Assembly: GCA_028023455.1 (NCBI GenBank)
Contig: JAQFVV010006342.1
Location: 1,447,001-1,511,000 of the forward strand
DNA: 64,000 nucleotides
From: Epiperipatus broadwayi
Taxonomy: Eukaryota; Onychophora; Udeonychophora; Euonychophora; Peripatidae
Direction of reading: 5' to 3'
Part shown: piece by piece, positions 50,750 through 62,899 of the stretch
Layout: each line of letters begins with the position of its first letter
Numbering within the stretch: position 1 is the first letter of the stretch
Translations under genes and position numbers: made by a program
The notes under the pieces: generated by a model
The model's database searches: none
What the model was told of the DNA's origin: nothing
What the model saw: the letters and a program-made list of their open reading frames with translations, nothing else

Positions 50750-52280
50750 TATCATCAATTTTAACTATTATCAGTCCAATTCAGGATGAAGTTCTTTCCA
50801 AGTTTTCTCCACATTTCTCCAGCATACTTTCATCCATCCATCTCACATGTGGTCAATTTCTAGATCTTTTACAATTCCTTGGAATCTAATTTAAGATTTG
50901 AACTGTCCATCTATTATCATCTCTTCTAGAAATATGTCCAGCCCAATTCCACTTCAGGTTCTTAATTCTTTCAATGATATGATATCATAATACTTGTTTG
51001 TTCTCTGACCTGTGTATTTCATTTTCAATCTCCTCTTGCTATTCCAACAGACATTTCTTCACACTTCATTGAATAGTCTGAAATCTCTATATTGATCTAA
51101 TAAAGCATATTTATTTAAAATCTTCCTTATCAAATACATAGGCATATTTCCTTTTAATATTAAGTTATTTATACCAAAACACCTCAAACATGTTTAATTG
51201 TATGATTAATTCCCCCCCCCTTATGTTTCCATAATCTGGTCAATTGTAGTTGTTAACTTCTTTTAATTCATTGTTACCATATTTATTTTCTTTCTACTTT
51301 TTGAAAAAAATCTATTTAACATTAAGCATTTACCTTTAATCATTTTAAACTTTCATCTGACAGTTCATGCAACAGTTCCTGAAGCTTTGAAGCATTATTT
51401 GCAAAAATAATGGCATAATCTGTAAAATCTAGATGACTTAAATAATCTTAATTTACTTTTACCACCTTAGCTTTCCATTTTAATCCACAAAATCTTTTTT
51501 TCAAAATTGCTGTAAAAAGTTTTGGAGATATGGAGTCATTCTGCATTACATTCTTCTCAGTGTTAATCTTCCTAGTATCATTATGCAATTTAATAATTGT
51601 TGTTGCATTTTTATAAATATTCTTAGAATATGCTAACCCACATCTCTGGCTTGGTAATCCAATGCTTTAATCACTGAAGATACGCTTTTAGAATCAAATG
51701 CCTTTTCATGATCTACAAATCCAAAATATAATGGCAATTCACATTCAGTGCTCCTTTCTATAAATTCTCTCAATATTTGGATATGATTTATTGTACTAAA
51801 ACCACTTTTAAATCCATGTTATTTTGGCTGATTAAAATCCAAAGTTGACTGTAGACAAGTTGCAATTATTTTGATAAACATTTTGTATAGAACCAATAAA
51901 AGACTAATAAGTCTGTAATTTCTAAAATGTTCTTTACTACCTTTTTAAAATAATATTAATGCTGTATTGTTCCAATCATTTGGTACAACTTTATCATTTA
52001 GACATTTGGTATATAACTTTGCCAACAATTTTTTCTATTCTTCACCTGCTTCGGTTAAGATATTGATTATAATTGCATTATTGCCTGGATCTTTCCCCCC
52101 TTTTTCATAGTTTTAATTGCATGTCTCACTTCTTTATTTTTGTAGGGGGTGCTTTTTCTTGTTCATTATTGCCATATATTCTTGAAACACTTCTACACAT
52201 TTCTTGATTTCATCTCTTTTTTTAATAATAGTTCCATCTTTTCTTCTTATTGCAGAAATAAGTTTTCTATCAATACCAAT
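50750..52280 (-). pseudogene. LINE relic, same family as 41-43 kb
   Basis: DNA-level alignment to the 41105-43060 element throughout: the (TCA)n-type 3' end at 50752, CATCCATCTCACATGTGGTC, CTATTATCATCTCTTCTAG, the RT region (TTTTGGAGATATGGAGTC; TGCCTTTTCATGATCTACAA) and a linker end near 52280. Many frameshifts; no frame longer than about 60 codons survives in the correct register. Confidence 0.75.
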
Positions 52281-52404
52281 TTATATTTTAAAAAAATATA
52301 TAAATTAACTAAAAGAAGTATGTCCAAAAAAACAATGGTTGAAATTTTGAAGATAGCAGTTTCACATACTATAATTTTGGTTATTATTCTTTTGAATATC
52401 AATA

Positions 52405-52715
52405 TAAAAAAAAGCAGTCAACACTTAAACAATATCAATAAGAATCAACTATCTCAATCTGTTTCCAAGGCAACCTCCCTAGTAAACATAACCTATTCAG
52501 AAAGCAGACTAACCAATAATCAGTTATATCTTTCAAATTCTTTGAAATAATAATTTCATTCTTTGTAATAAAGTTGCAATATTTAGTGTCTATATAAACA
52601 TATTAGACCATATATAAAGGTGGATTTTCACTTTTATTGTTGAAAGAAGTTGCTTTGACAACAGATTGAAATTGTTGATTGCTATTGATACAGTTTAAGG
52701 GTTCACCGCTTTTCT
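52405..52715. repeat. Foldback repeat, second family
   Basis: The arm at about 52416-52485 (AACAATATCAATAAGAATCA, CTCAATCTGTTTCCAAGGCA) is the inverse of 52640-52710 (TGCTTTGACAACAGATTGAA, GCTATTGATACAGTTTAAG). A related single arm is at 63340-63420 (GGAGATTGCCTTGACAAGAT). No clear target duplication; the 133-codon open frame over 52149-52550 is an artefact of this repeat. Confidence 0.55.
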
Positions 52716-52754
52716 GTATTTACATTAATATCTATCTAGCCTTAAGCATTATTA

Positions 52755-52782
52755 GCACACACACACACATATATATATATGC

Positions 52783-52810
<28 letters not shown>
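52755..52810. repeat. (AC)n(AT)n microsatellite
   Basis: CA repeats followed by about 20 AT dinucleotides with one GC interruption. Confidence 0.9.
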
Positions 52811-52815
<5 letters not shown>

Positions 52816-53304
52816 TATGGTATGTTTATGTAAAAAATATAATGTAGTATAATTGTTTATTTAAATCTAAAGAAAACTACTAGGCTGATAAAAATGTTAT
52901 AAGAAAGTTAAATAAAGCACTTGGAAAAGTATCTAGAAGTCTAGATTGATTTTTTTTTCAAGGTAATTCTGTTTCCTCACCTTTTTTTTTTTTTACTAAA
53001 ATCCATAGTTAATATTTTCTTTTTTCTTTTTTTTAAATCAAAATTTGTAAATATTTTATTTCAAATTTGTTAGTCTGTAGAATATCTAATCTTAAGATAA
53101 CATTAATTTTACTCACTTTAAATTTACTATCAAAACTTAACTGCATTGGACATAACAATTGTAAGCATGATACAAGTCTTTCAAAACTGATCTAGAATAT
53201 GCAGTTTTGTTTTTGGAGAAATGTATTAAATTTTTAGGTTCTTTATATAATAAAAGCATACATCAGTAAATAAATTTATAAGAAAATAGTTATAATCAGG
53301 ATTA

Positions 53305-53801
53305 TTATAAAGAAGGATCAAACCTACAATCATGTGCTTTTACCAATTTACATACACTTGGCCACGAACATCTGTTTGAAAAGCATAAGTATATGCTTAT
53401 GCTTAGAGATTATCTATATACAAACCAACCTTTGTTTACCATGCTGAAATCAGGGCTTCAATATATCATGTGCCTGAGTTATAAATTATCAACTGAATTA
53501 TACAAATCTATTAGTTCTGTAGCAGGAGAGAGATAAAATCTCATTTTTAATAACCTGCAACTAAATACATAGAAAATTTTGTGTAATAAATAGTCTATTA
53601 TTTGTATATCACAGATTTGGGTATACAATAGATTGAAACCTTGATTTAAGCATGGTGAGCAAAGATTGGCTTATATATCGATAAGCTCTAAGCATAAGTG
53701 TATGCTTATGCTTTTCAAACTGATGTTCATGGATGAGTGCATGTAAATTCATAAAATCACATGACTGGTGATTTGTTCTTTCTTTATAACTATTTATTAC
53801 A
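53305..53801 (+). mobile_element. Foldback insertion, 497 bp, 13-bp TSD
   Basis: ATAATCAGGATTA (53292-53304) and ATAATTAGGATTA (53802-53814) form a 13-bp direct repeat with one transition. The left arm starts at the boundary (TTATAAAGAAGGATCAAACC) and pairs with the right arm ending near 53789. The arms share AAAAGCATAAG and TATGCTTATGCTTAGAG blocks. A 12-nt tail (CTATTTATTACA) follows. A CTGATG lies in the right arm, but no GAAA or stem I partner was found, so I do not call a hammerhead. Confidence 0.75.
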
Positions 53802-53814
53802 ATAATTAGGATTA

Positions 53815-56394
53815 GTATACATTTTTTCTCATTTTGTTTTCTTGTTTTTAAAAGAAAGGTTTAATAAATTAAATTTATTTAAAAGTTCTCTACTTGAAGG
53901 AACGTTAAGTATCTAAGTAATATGGCACTATATCCAGGCAATAATAGTAATAACTAGATCAATTATTCTTTCCATTTTCTTTTATCTTTGGCCATCATAA
54001 ATTTCTTATGTGATTGATCACCTCTGCACTAATTGACAATGAACTTGGGCAATGGTGCAATCGCATTACCATCTTTTAATATATTGATTAGAAATAAAAA
54101 ATAAAACTGCATTGGACATGTATTATGAACCAAATATAGTTTAATAAAAAATGTTTTGAAAGGAATGATGAATGGAAACAAGAAGATGGAAAAAATTGAC
54201 ATTTGTGGATGATATGAGAAGAAGAGTTACATGGAACTGAAAAGCTGGGCAATGAAGAGAATGGAGTGGGAAATGGATGAATTGATGATGTTACTACTCT
54301 CTGGACCTGCCCACAGGACAGAATACTATTGGTAAATATGTGCACAATTATGACTCCAAACTTTTCTATCTTTGTTTTCTAACTTTAATTCATTATCTTT
54401 CTATTTTGTTTTTCCCCCTCATTTATAAATGTCTGCTAGTGAATTGTAGTAATTTATTATTTTATCACTAATTTTCATTTTCAATGATTTCTCTATTCCA
54501 AACTTCAAAATTATATTTCTTAGAGACTATAATGTGAAGTGGCTCACTAATACTTATATGACTCTGTTGACACTAAGCTTTTTATATTTTGTGACTAAAT
54601 TAGATTATTTCTGTGTCTCCTCACAATCCTAACTTACTTTTTCTTTCATATTAATCTTGAATTTTGTATTACTATTTGAAGTTTATTATGTCAGTGATAC
54701 TGAAAAAAAATTTTCCTTCTCAATATCTTTCATTGACAGTTTATAAAACATATAGGAATGGATGCATGATAAAAAGTATCACAATTAAAAATATGTAGCA
54801 TGTACCAAGGAAACAGTAATAGGACATATTTCCAAACTGTTACCATCATTGCTTCTAAAACAATAATCAATGTATGTATACTTGTTATATAATGACATGA
54901 TTTAGATATTAATCACAAAACTATTAAGATGCTAACATGTTTGTATCATGAATTACAATGTAAATATTTGTACCTTCATGAATCATTCTCAACACTCTCT
55001 CTGCCATCACAAATCTTGAAAAATCACTAGAAAACATTTTTGTTCATATACCCTTTGAATCATTTCAAATGTTTCAGAAGCAGTTTTTCCTAATTTAAAA
55101 CAAAATTATTCCATCTTGGATTAAGATATGAAACACTCTTTCATAATTTATGTTGCAATTCATGATCCAGAACTGATATCTCCTTGAACTTTTTGTGGTG
55201 AGTAACTAAACTATTGCTAGATGGTGTTCCAAACCTTTGGAGAGAGAACCAGTCACCTTTTCACTGGGTTATACTGTATATTTAAATAACTAATTAGTGA
55301 AATCTCAAATTGATAGCAGAAAAATTGTATTAAAGATTATCATGACTATCCACCAGAATAAAGATATTATACAAGGATAATCTCATTATCAGGGCATGCT
55401 AGAAACTTGAAACATCTGAATCTCCACACCATAAATGATAGATTTACTTTTATATATTCAGATTGTAACTCGTTTATTTTCAAAGCTTGAATCTACTCAC
55501 CAATAATAGTTGTAAAACTACAAGATGTTTTAACCTATTGCAACATCATGGAACCCCCCCCTCTCATTCTTATGAAAGATGTGATGTCAGTTTAACAGAT
55601 TAAAATGTCAGTATATTCAAACTTTAAAAATTAACAAATCACAATGCAAATAAATAAAAGTAAATTAGACTATCATTCATCTAACAATATGAACATGTCT
55701 TTGAAATATATTTACTATGTAAGAGAGTAGCCTAATATTTTTAGTGATAGATAATTATGATATTTTAGATTTTAACATAAGAAGTACTGGATATGTTTAG
55801 TTACATATGTTTCTCCAATCAATAATCAATTTTATATATATATATGATATTGGAATATTTGATGAAAAATCAATGAAACCTCTTTCAGGACAAGTATTTC
55901 TGTCAATTATATTGGGAGACCAGTTAAGATCACATCAAACTTAATAACCGAATTTTTATTTAAAGAGACTCATAAGTTACATATTTAACTATTTATTTGA
56001 TGACAAGATTATTTAAAAATAAAGTGGAAATAGGCTCTGCCTTTTCTATTAAATTAATACAAAGAAGGATTTAATTAAATTAGCTTAAAATTCACATTCA
56101 AACTGTATTACCAAATTTAGCATTGCAAATTTATTTAAATAGAAACTGATTTGCTATGTTTGAATTGATATCAACTAGTCTCTTGTGTAGCTGATGACTT
56201 TAAAATTGATTGACAGAAACAAGTTCTACAAGAGGCTTAGTTAATTTTTAATCAAGTGTTACCTTATTTAAAACTATAGTTTCTATAAATATTTATAGAG
56301 GGTGTAAATACCTAATGTTAATATATTACATATTTATATGATATTTAATTCAATTAAATAATATTTGCATATATACATATTATTTTTTGTCATC
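53815..56394. other. AT-rich non-coding DNA; possible LINE scrap at 54.1-54.3 kb
   Basis: Bases 54090-54310 are purine-rich and could be a decayed LINE C-terminus, but the match is too weak to call. Otherwise empty. Confidence 0.35.
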
Positions 56395-57720
56395 ATCATT
56401 TTCAAATATTATCAATCTATATCAGAATGAAGATTTAATTTTTAGCTTCTCATTTCCATATCACACCAGAAAACTGCTTTATTTCACCAATCCAGCTTAA
56501 ATATGGTATCTTTCTAGATGTTTAACAATCTCTTGGGATAAAATTTAAGATTTCAACTATGCATCTGCCATCATTTCTTTTAGCAATATGTCCGGTACAG
56601 CAGCTTCACTTCAGTATTTCATTTTTAATCTCTTCTTGTTACTTCTAACATTTGCTGTCTGTACTGATTTTATATTAAATATCCAAGTCAGTCTTAGATC
56701 CATAAGCAAGAACTGGTAAACATCTTTATTAAAAATCTTCTTTTTCAAACATAAGTATATTTCCTTTAAATATTAAGTTATTTTTACCGAAATAACTCCA
56801 CCCAAGTTTAAATATATGATTAATTTCATCCATTATGATTCCATCTGTATTAATAATCTGACCAAATTGTTAACTTCTTCTAATTCATTATATCAATATT
56901 TATTTTCTCCTTCTGGGAAAATCCATTGAACATTATTTTAATTTTTGTAGCATTTATCTTAAGTCCTACTTTCTTACTTTCATTCAATAATTCTTGCAAC
57001 ATTTTATGAATATCTGAAGCATTATTTGCAAAAACAACCATATCATTTGCAAAATCTAAATAACTTAAATAAGTTCCATTTACTTTAAATCCTTTAGTTT
57101 TTCATTTTAATTCACAAAATATTTTTTGTAAAACTTGTAAAAAGTTTCAGACATATGAAGTCATCTATCATATACACTTTTCAATCTTAATTTTAATATC
57201 ATAATGTAATCTAATCATTGCCATTCCATTTTGATAAATATCCTTCAGGATATGACATAACCTTGGGTCTATATCTCGATGATCTAATGCTTTAAACGCT
57301 GTAGAAATGCTTATAGATTCATATGCCTTTTCATAATCTACAAATCCAAAACAAAGTAGTAACTTGTATTCATTGACCCTTTTATTTCTTCTCCAAATAC
57401 TTGGATGTGATCCAATGTTCACCATACATGAATTGTAATTATCCCAGTAAAGATTTTATACAGAATTAATGAAAATGTGATATGCCTGTATTTTCTAATA
57501 TATTCTTTATTACCTTTTAAAATATCAATATTACTACTTCATTCTTCCTATCTTCTAGTATATCTTTATCATTTAAACATTTGGTATGTAACTTTGCCAA
57601 TAGTTTTTCTATCTATTTATTTGCTCCTTTTGAAATGTCTATTATAATTCCATCATTAACCAGAGCTTTTATATTCTTCATAGATTTAATTGCAAGGCTC
57701 ACTACATTTACAATTTTGGG
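56395..57720 (-). pseudogene. LINE relic, same family
   Basis: Aligns with the 41-43 kb copy: the (TCA)n end at 56395, ATATGTCCGG near 56587, TTAATAATCTGACCAAATTG, CATTATTTGCAAAAACAACC and an RT segment. The longest surviving frame (57168-57425) reads LLCFGFVDYEKAYESI and KALDHRDIDPRLCHILKDIY, the RT motif carrying the first catalytic Asp. Ends near 57720; endonuclease absent. Confidence 0.78.
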
Positions 57721-58126
57721 TAATCATTCACAGATTGTATTACTTTTGTAATAAGCTAATAAAAATCTTTAATATACAATTATTTGAAGTAATTCATAAA
57801 AATCTTGTTTATATTTTAATCTACAATATAAATTTAATTAATTCAGATTATATCACTGATAATTACAAAAACTCAAAGTATGGACATGTCAACAGCATTT
57901 TATTTCATATTTCAGTAATACTTCCCTATCCCTTTTTTTTAAATGATACATTTTCTAGTCACAAAACTAGATTAGTTAAAAATGATTAACATTTCTAAAA
58001 TTATTAATCCTTACTTAAATATAGTAAGATATTAATTTACTATTAGCATTTGATGTTTAAATGCAAATATTTTAAGAAAATGTAGATATACACTAAAGAG
58101 TTTCTTCTTTAAAGCTGCATTTATTC
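57721..58126. other. AT-rich non-coding DNA
   Basis: Nothing recognised. Confidence 0.4.
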
Positions 58127-58139
58127 AACAATAATAGTT

Positions 58140-58349
58140 TTAAGCCAATAAACATCACATGACCACCATTTCTTATGCTTGTGTATAACTGTTGTTAAAA
58201 CAGGCAAAACTCTTTCTGGTTCCCAGAAACTAGTCTGGGGATATTGGATGAATAGGCACTAGATGGGGATTTTATGCACAAGCCTTCTGGCATCCATTGA
58301 TTACTTGCTGTGTGTGGCAATACATATAGTGAGTTTTGTCTGTTTTAAC
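58140..58349 (-). mobile_element. Short foldback of the 16977 family, perfect 13-bp TSD
   Basis: AACAATAATAGTT flanks it at 58127-58139 and 58350-58362, perfectly. The left tail (AAACATCACATGACCACCAT) matches the tail of 16977-17320, and the body matches its arm (GGATATTGGATGAATAGGCA, GGCATCCATTGATTACTTG). The left arm is internally deleted so only GTTAAAACAGGCAAAACTC pairs. A hammerhead remnant, AGAAACTAGTCTGGGG at 58225-58240, remains, but the CUGAUGA box is deleted. Confidence 0.82.
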
Positions 58350-58362
58350 AACAATAATAGTT

Positions 58363-59646
58363 GTAATAGTTAGGAAGCCTGTGGAAATTGCTATATTTTT
58401 TGAATTTTTAAAAAAATTGCAATTAATTTTAAGAAATATTTCTCTTAAATAAATAGAAAAAATTACAGTTTTTTAAATATATATCTATTTTTATGAAATT
58501 TAAACCACATTATTATAATTATTATTTTTCTATTTGTAAGTTGTAAACTTTTTTAATTTGTTCACATTTTTACCATGCTAATTATCCATTAAATAAATTG
58601 ATATGTTAATAGTTGCAGAATTGAATATACAACTGCACTCAGCTTTATTTATAGAAATTTCAATAAACTAATAAAAGCCTTTTCGGCTATTCCTAATAAT
58701 TTGCAATTTATTTAAACTATATATTTTAATAAAAAGTCATTTTAAAGAATAGTAATCAGCTATTAATAGTATGATTTTTCATATCTTTTTCTTTTTAAAA
58801 AAATATATTAATTTCAGTGGTCAATAAAAAAAAATAAAAAAAAGAGGGATAATTAATTAATCCAAATTTATATCAACTATGGTCTCAGAAAATAATAGCT
58901 TTGAAAGGTTGTAAATTGAAAAATGATAGATGAACATTAAATACATAAAAGATATGCACAAATTAAAGTGACCATTCCTGGGGCATATACAGTAGACTCC
59001 TAATACTCATTATTCATGGTTTCAAAAACTTTCAGTTTACAAAAATATTAAATATTTAAACGTTCAACTATGTGTTAGAAAAGTATTTGTAAACTCTATA
59101 TTTGTGCTCCTGCTTAAATCAACAATGTTGTAAGTCATCTTTGTCATCCATTCTTTTGTCCAGCACACCAAACATGCACTTGATATGTGGTTTCTCTCTT
59201 TCTTGACTTATTACTATATGTTTTTTTTTCATGATTTAGTTAGTTTTTTGCTAATTATTTATGTTAATGTCTCAGTGTAAGCATTTTAAAATTAAATTGC
59301 ATAAACATATTATGCTGAATTCACTATTGCCCTTGATCTCAAGAATTCACACAACGCATGAATTTAAATGCAGTGGATATAAGGAATATTATCTATATTC
59401 ATGAATATTTATTAACAAATAAAAATCCATATGTATTCTGTAAGTCTGTGCAAAAATATATGTTAATTTTTTTTAAAAAAAGGTAATGCTAGAAATAATA
59501 TTTTTGACAGATTTGGATTTTTTTTTTCCTTTAACAACTTGAAAAATAAAAAAGACAATTCTCATTGAATGGAAATCTGTATACAACGATATATGAGTGT
59601 GAAACATAAATCAACAATTCACCATTTTAGGAATGCTTGAGAAGCC
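58363..59646. other. AT-rich non-coding DNA
   Basis: Nothing recognised. Confidence 0.4.
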
Positions 59647-59654
59647 TATTAAAG

Positions 59655-60131
59655 CAGGGGTGGGCAAATAGCGGCCCCCTAAGAGTTTTTATGTGGCTGC
59701 CAAGACAATCAGAAAAATCTGCCTTCGACTGAAATTTCCTTCCTGTTGCGTGACCGAATATTCATCTCATATTTTCCGCTAGGATGGCCTCATCAATATA
59801 CATGCACAGTGTAGATACGATGTGCAGTGCTTTTCCAGTTGATTTGATTAATTTCAATTTTGTCTTTGCATTAGCAAATATATACATTTCCAACTTTAGT
59901 GAAACCATGAACCCTCTGAACAAATGTAAAATTGGTAATGAATGTCATGTGTTTAATGAAGAATGGACAAACAAATATTTCTTTGGTAATACAGGGAATA
60001 AAGCAGTGTGTTTATTGTGTCATGAAAAAAAGGTGCGGCCCTCCACTAACCTTCGCTTCCACAAAATGCCCCCTGATGCGGCCCTCTGCCAACCTATGCG
60101 GCCCCTGAGCCAAAACAATTGCCCACCCCTG
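59655..60131 (+). mobile_element. hAT transposon deletion derivative
   Basis: Begins CAGGGGTGGGCAAATAGCGG and ends with its inverse (TTGCCCACCCCTG); flanking octamers TATTAAAG and TATTAGAG differ at one position, an 8-bp hAT target duplication. The 477-bp length and the retained start of a transposase gene make it an internally deleted non-autonomous copy. Its GC content is clearly higher than that of its surroundings, and the mildly diverged TSD suggests fairly recent insertion. Confidence 0.88.
59907..60032 (+). pseudogene. hAT transposase N-terminus (BED-finger fragment)
   Basis: The frame reads NPLNKCKIGN, then FNEEWTNKYFF and CLLCHEKK. This is the start of the BED zinc-finger region found in hAT transposases and in domesticated relatives such as the GTF2IRD2/ZBED families. 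The Cys pair C-L-L-C is present, but the downstream His ligands and the whole catalytic domain are missing because of the deletion. Not functional as a transposase; the upstream part of the frame (from 59784) is probably untranslated. Confidence 0.75.
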
Positions 60132-60139
60132 TATTAGAG

Positions 60140-61366
60140 AATAGTTTTTAAGAATGAATCTACAAAAAAAGGGGGGGGTATATTCATATTATATATATAT
60201 TACTAATATGGAAGTGACAGTTTTTGTAATACTTTACAATTCCCAGATTTAAAAATTAATCAATATATATATAAATACGCAAACAAAAACGTTATAGATA
60301 TAGATTTTAATAAGCTGAATGTCCTAGAATATTTATACGTGTAGAACATTATTTGTATTTCATTTAAATGTAATTTTTGAATGAGACATATAATTTTAAC
60401 TAATAATAACAGTTTTTGAATATCAAACATATACTATTCATTATTTTATTTTACTATTTGTTATGACAAAACAACATATTGGCATTTTGAATTTTTGTTG
60501 TTTTTCTCTTATGTAAGGAAAACATTGAAGTAACTTTACTAATCAAAATATTTACTTTTGTAGAATTTAATATTTTATAAAGTAATATCTAAATGCTATT
60601 TATCTTCTGAGGTAATGATTATTTTGAGTAATAGATGTTTATATATATATGGGTTTCTTTCAATCAGCACTAACTTCAATAACGTTTTAATTTACTTTTT
60701 GTATCTCAGGAGAAGCTTCCTTATTGTTTTGCATAATGCTAAAAGAATTTCATATAATTAAAATAGAGTTATATAGAATATTTTTCTGCTGTTTTGGACT
60801 CTTATATAGTGCTAATGTATCAGTAGCTTATTATTATTGTTTTATATGTTTGGTCCTATTTTTAAAATCATAATACGCTAATATCTGTGTAGCTTTATTA
60901 TGATAATTATCTTTGAGAAAATTCTTACAAATAAGTAGCTTATATAGCTCTAATTTTTGCTAAGTTAAAAGAAATCAAGTTATACTAATTTTATTGGCAA
61001 TATTTTAGTTTAATGAAAGAAGCTCGTTAAGGTTGTTAAAAATAGTGAAATATATGTATATAAATTATATATATTTATGTAATTAAATAATTTTAAAATT
61101 TGTTTTTTTTTTTTTAACAAAATTTGCTAAATTATCAAAATAACAGAACAATAAAAAAAGGCTATAAAAATATGGGAGACTAAGATTATGATAGTAGAAT
61201 CCCATACTTGCAGCATCAAGAAACTGAGAGTTAGTCTGGATGAAGAAATGGAGAAATAGAAGATTCATTGGCAAGACTATAAATTATGTGTGGTTTGAAA
61301 AGTCCAAAAAGTAAAATAAATTATTAATAAAAAATAATTAATCAATTAATATGCTTTTGTTGCACT
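60140..61366. other. AT-rich non-coding DNA
   Basis: Nothing recognised. Confidence 0.4.
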
Positions 61367-61549
61367 AGTAATATTTTGAGTAAACCATTGTAACAGCACA
61401 TGACCAACATTTCTTTTTTTTACACAAGCCATTCTCACAATAGCAACTTTCTTCATACAATATTGCCTCGTAATGTAAGTCATAGTAATCAATGGATACA
61501 AGAAGTTTAATGCATCAAAATCCATATCTAGAGTATACTCATCCAATAT

Positions 61550-61587
61550 CTCTGGACTAGTTTCTATCTTCTGGTTTTATTAGTGAG
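61550..61587 (-). ncRNA. Decayed hammerhead motif
   Basis: GAAAC, UA, GUC is retained, but the core reads CUAAUAA in place of CUGANGA and stem II no longer pairs. Confidence 0.5.
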
Positions 61588-62064
61588 AAGCCTTAGATCT
61601 TAGAGCACTGTACGTAGATCTTTGGATCTAATGAGTCCCTACAGCAGTCACTTTTTATCTTTTTAGCTAAATGCAAAGCTATGAGCACAAACTGAAAATG
61701 TTTTCAATCCAATATAATTCACTTGTATAGTTACACAGATCTGAATCCAGTTCAATATCTATATATTTGACGGCTTTAGTTTCTTAAAAACCATGATTGC
61801 CAGCATCATTTTGGCTAGGTTTGTTATTAAACCACTATAACATCAAATGCCAAAAATCTATAACAACACATGACTCAAATATATAGACATGGAACTAGAT
61901 TTAGATCTGTATAACTATACAAATAAATTAGCTTGGATTAAAAATGTTATTGTGTTTTTCATTCAAATGTATAGTTTTGTAGTTAATTAAAAAAAGTTAA
62001 AGGAGACTGCTGAAATGATGCATTAGATCTAAAGATCTAGATGCAGTGCTCTCAGACCCAAGGT

Positions 62065-62106
62065 TTCTTACTAATGAAAGCCATGAGCTAGAAACTATTC
62101 TGAAGA
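62065..62106 (+). ncRNA. Diverged hammerhead motif with compensated stem II
   Basis: Core CUAAUGA (G5 changed), stem II A-AGC, loop CAUGA, GCU-A, then GAAAC, UA, UUC. Compared with 17149-17188, the stem II pairs changed together (G-C to A-U, U-G to C-G). Stem I pairs over 5 of 6 positions. Probably inactive because G5 is lost. Confidence 0.6.
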
Positions 62107-62230
62107 TATTGGATGGGTAGGCATTAGATAAAGATTTGCTGCTCTAACCTTTTAGCATCCATTGATTATTATGATTTGCACTAGATGGCACTATATGTAT
62201 GAAGAAAGTTGTTACTGTGTACTATTTTGA

Positions 62231-62769
62231 AAATATAATCTTTAACATGTTTGAACAAAAAATACATTACTAGACTTGGTTTATAACATTTGAATTATGA
62301 TATAATTATATATTATTGTATAAAGTGTGAACCTAAATGCATGACATGTTTATTTTATTGAGAGAAAATCTACAAGATAATCAACAAAAAATATATGCAT
62401 CTCTGGAACAAATTATCTCCTACATTTGATGGGGAAAGTTTTCAAAATATTCATTCCGTTTGCCAACTTTTTGTTACTTTTTTTATCAGAGCTAAAATGA
62501 ATAAAAATTTATAAAAAAAATGTCAAAACCAAAAATAAAAATGATAATGTTTATATTTTTAAAATACTTACATTACAAAAAAAGTGGAATAATTAAAGTC
62601 ATAACATAATAAAGATCAGGGATGGCTAATCTAATGATGTATGCATTAAATGTCACATATTTTAGGACTAAATTTGATGCATTGGAATCTGATCATATTA
62701 TTAAAAAGTAAGATTATATCTTTATAAAGTAATACTGTAATCCAAAAAAAAATTTATTGCTACTTAGGA
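62231..62769. other. AT-rich DNA; possible repeat end at 62.6 kb
   Basis: GATCAGGGATGGCTAATCTA near 62612 resembles a TIR-type terminus, but no partner end was seen. Otherwise nothing. Confidence 0.3.
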
Positions 62770-62782
62770 AAAACAAAATTAT

Positions 62783-62899
62783 TTATAATACTTCATTCAT
62801 ATACACTTTAATGCAAGTAATTTTCTTAAACTTCTTTATTTTCTTACAGTTTCGACTGTCCAGCAGTCTTCATCAGAGCTCTATCTTCTTTACAGTTTT
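62783..62899. mobile_element. Small hammerhead-bearing insertion, 12-bp direct repeats
   Basis: AAACAAAATTAT occurs at 62771-62782 and 62900-62911, flanking 117 bp that contain a hammerhead-like motif on the minus strand. The low complexity of the repeat lowers confidence. Confidence 0.5.
62843..62880 (-). ncRNA. Hammerhead-like motif, third family
   Basis: Minus strand: CUGAUGA, then A, stem II GACUG, loop CUGGA, CAGUC, then GAAAC, U, GU, A. The core is complete and stem II is a perfect 5 bp, but stem I pairs poorly and stem III has a 1-nt loop. The CUGAUGAAG...CGAAAC pattern resembles hammerheads in PLEs of other animals (from memory). Confidence 0.5.

Larger units (their letters stand above)
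61380..62217 (-). mobile_element. Long foldback element with two hammerhead remnants
   Basis: AGTAATATTTTGA (61367-61379) and TGTACTATTTTGA (62218-62230) form a 13-bp direct repeat with two mismatches. The arms of about 400 nt pair imperfectly around a centre near 61840 (for example TTTGTATAGTTATACAGATCT-like blocks at 61720 and its inverse at 61910; CAACTTTCTTCATACA and its inverse at the ends). The outer arms match the 16977 family (CATCCATTGATTA; ATATTGGATGGGTAGGCA). The left edge carries the tail (CAGCACATGACCAACATTTC). Hammerhead remnants: minus at 61550-61587 and plus at 62065-62106. Confidence 0.72.

Noticed and set aside
52149-52550. 133-codon plus-strand open frame
   Set aside because: It runs from a LINE relic (antisense) into a foldback arm, so it is not a coherent gene.
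53705-53760. CTGATG in the right arm of the 53305-53801 foldback as a hammerhead core
   Set aside because: A9 is changed, there is no GAAA, and no stem I partner, so the evidence is insufficient.
54090-54310. A LINE C-terminal fragment of a different clade
   Set aside because: Only a faint resemblance in one frame; not enough to call.
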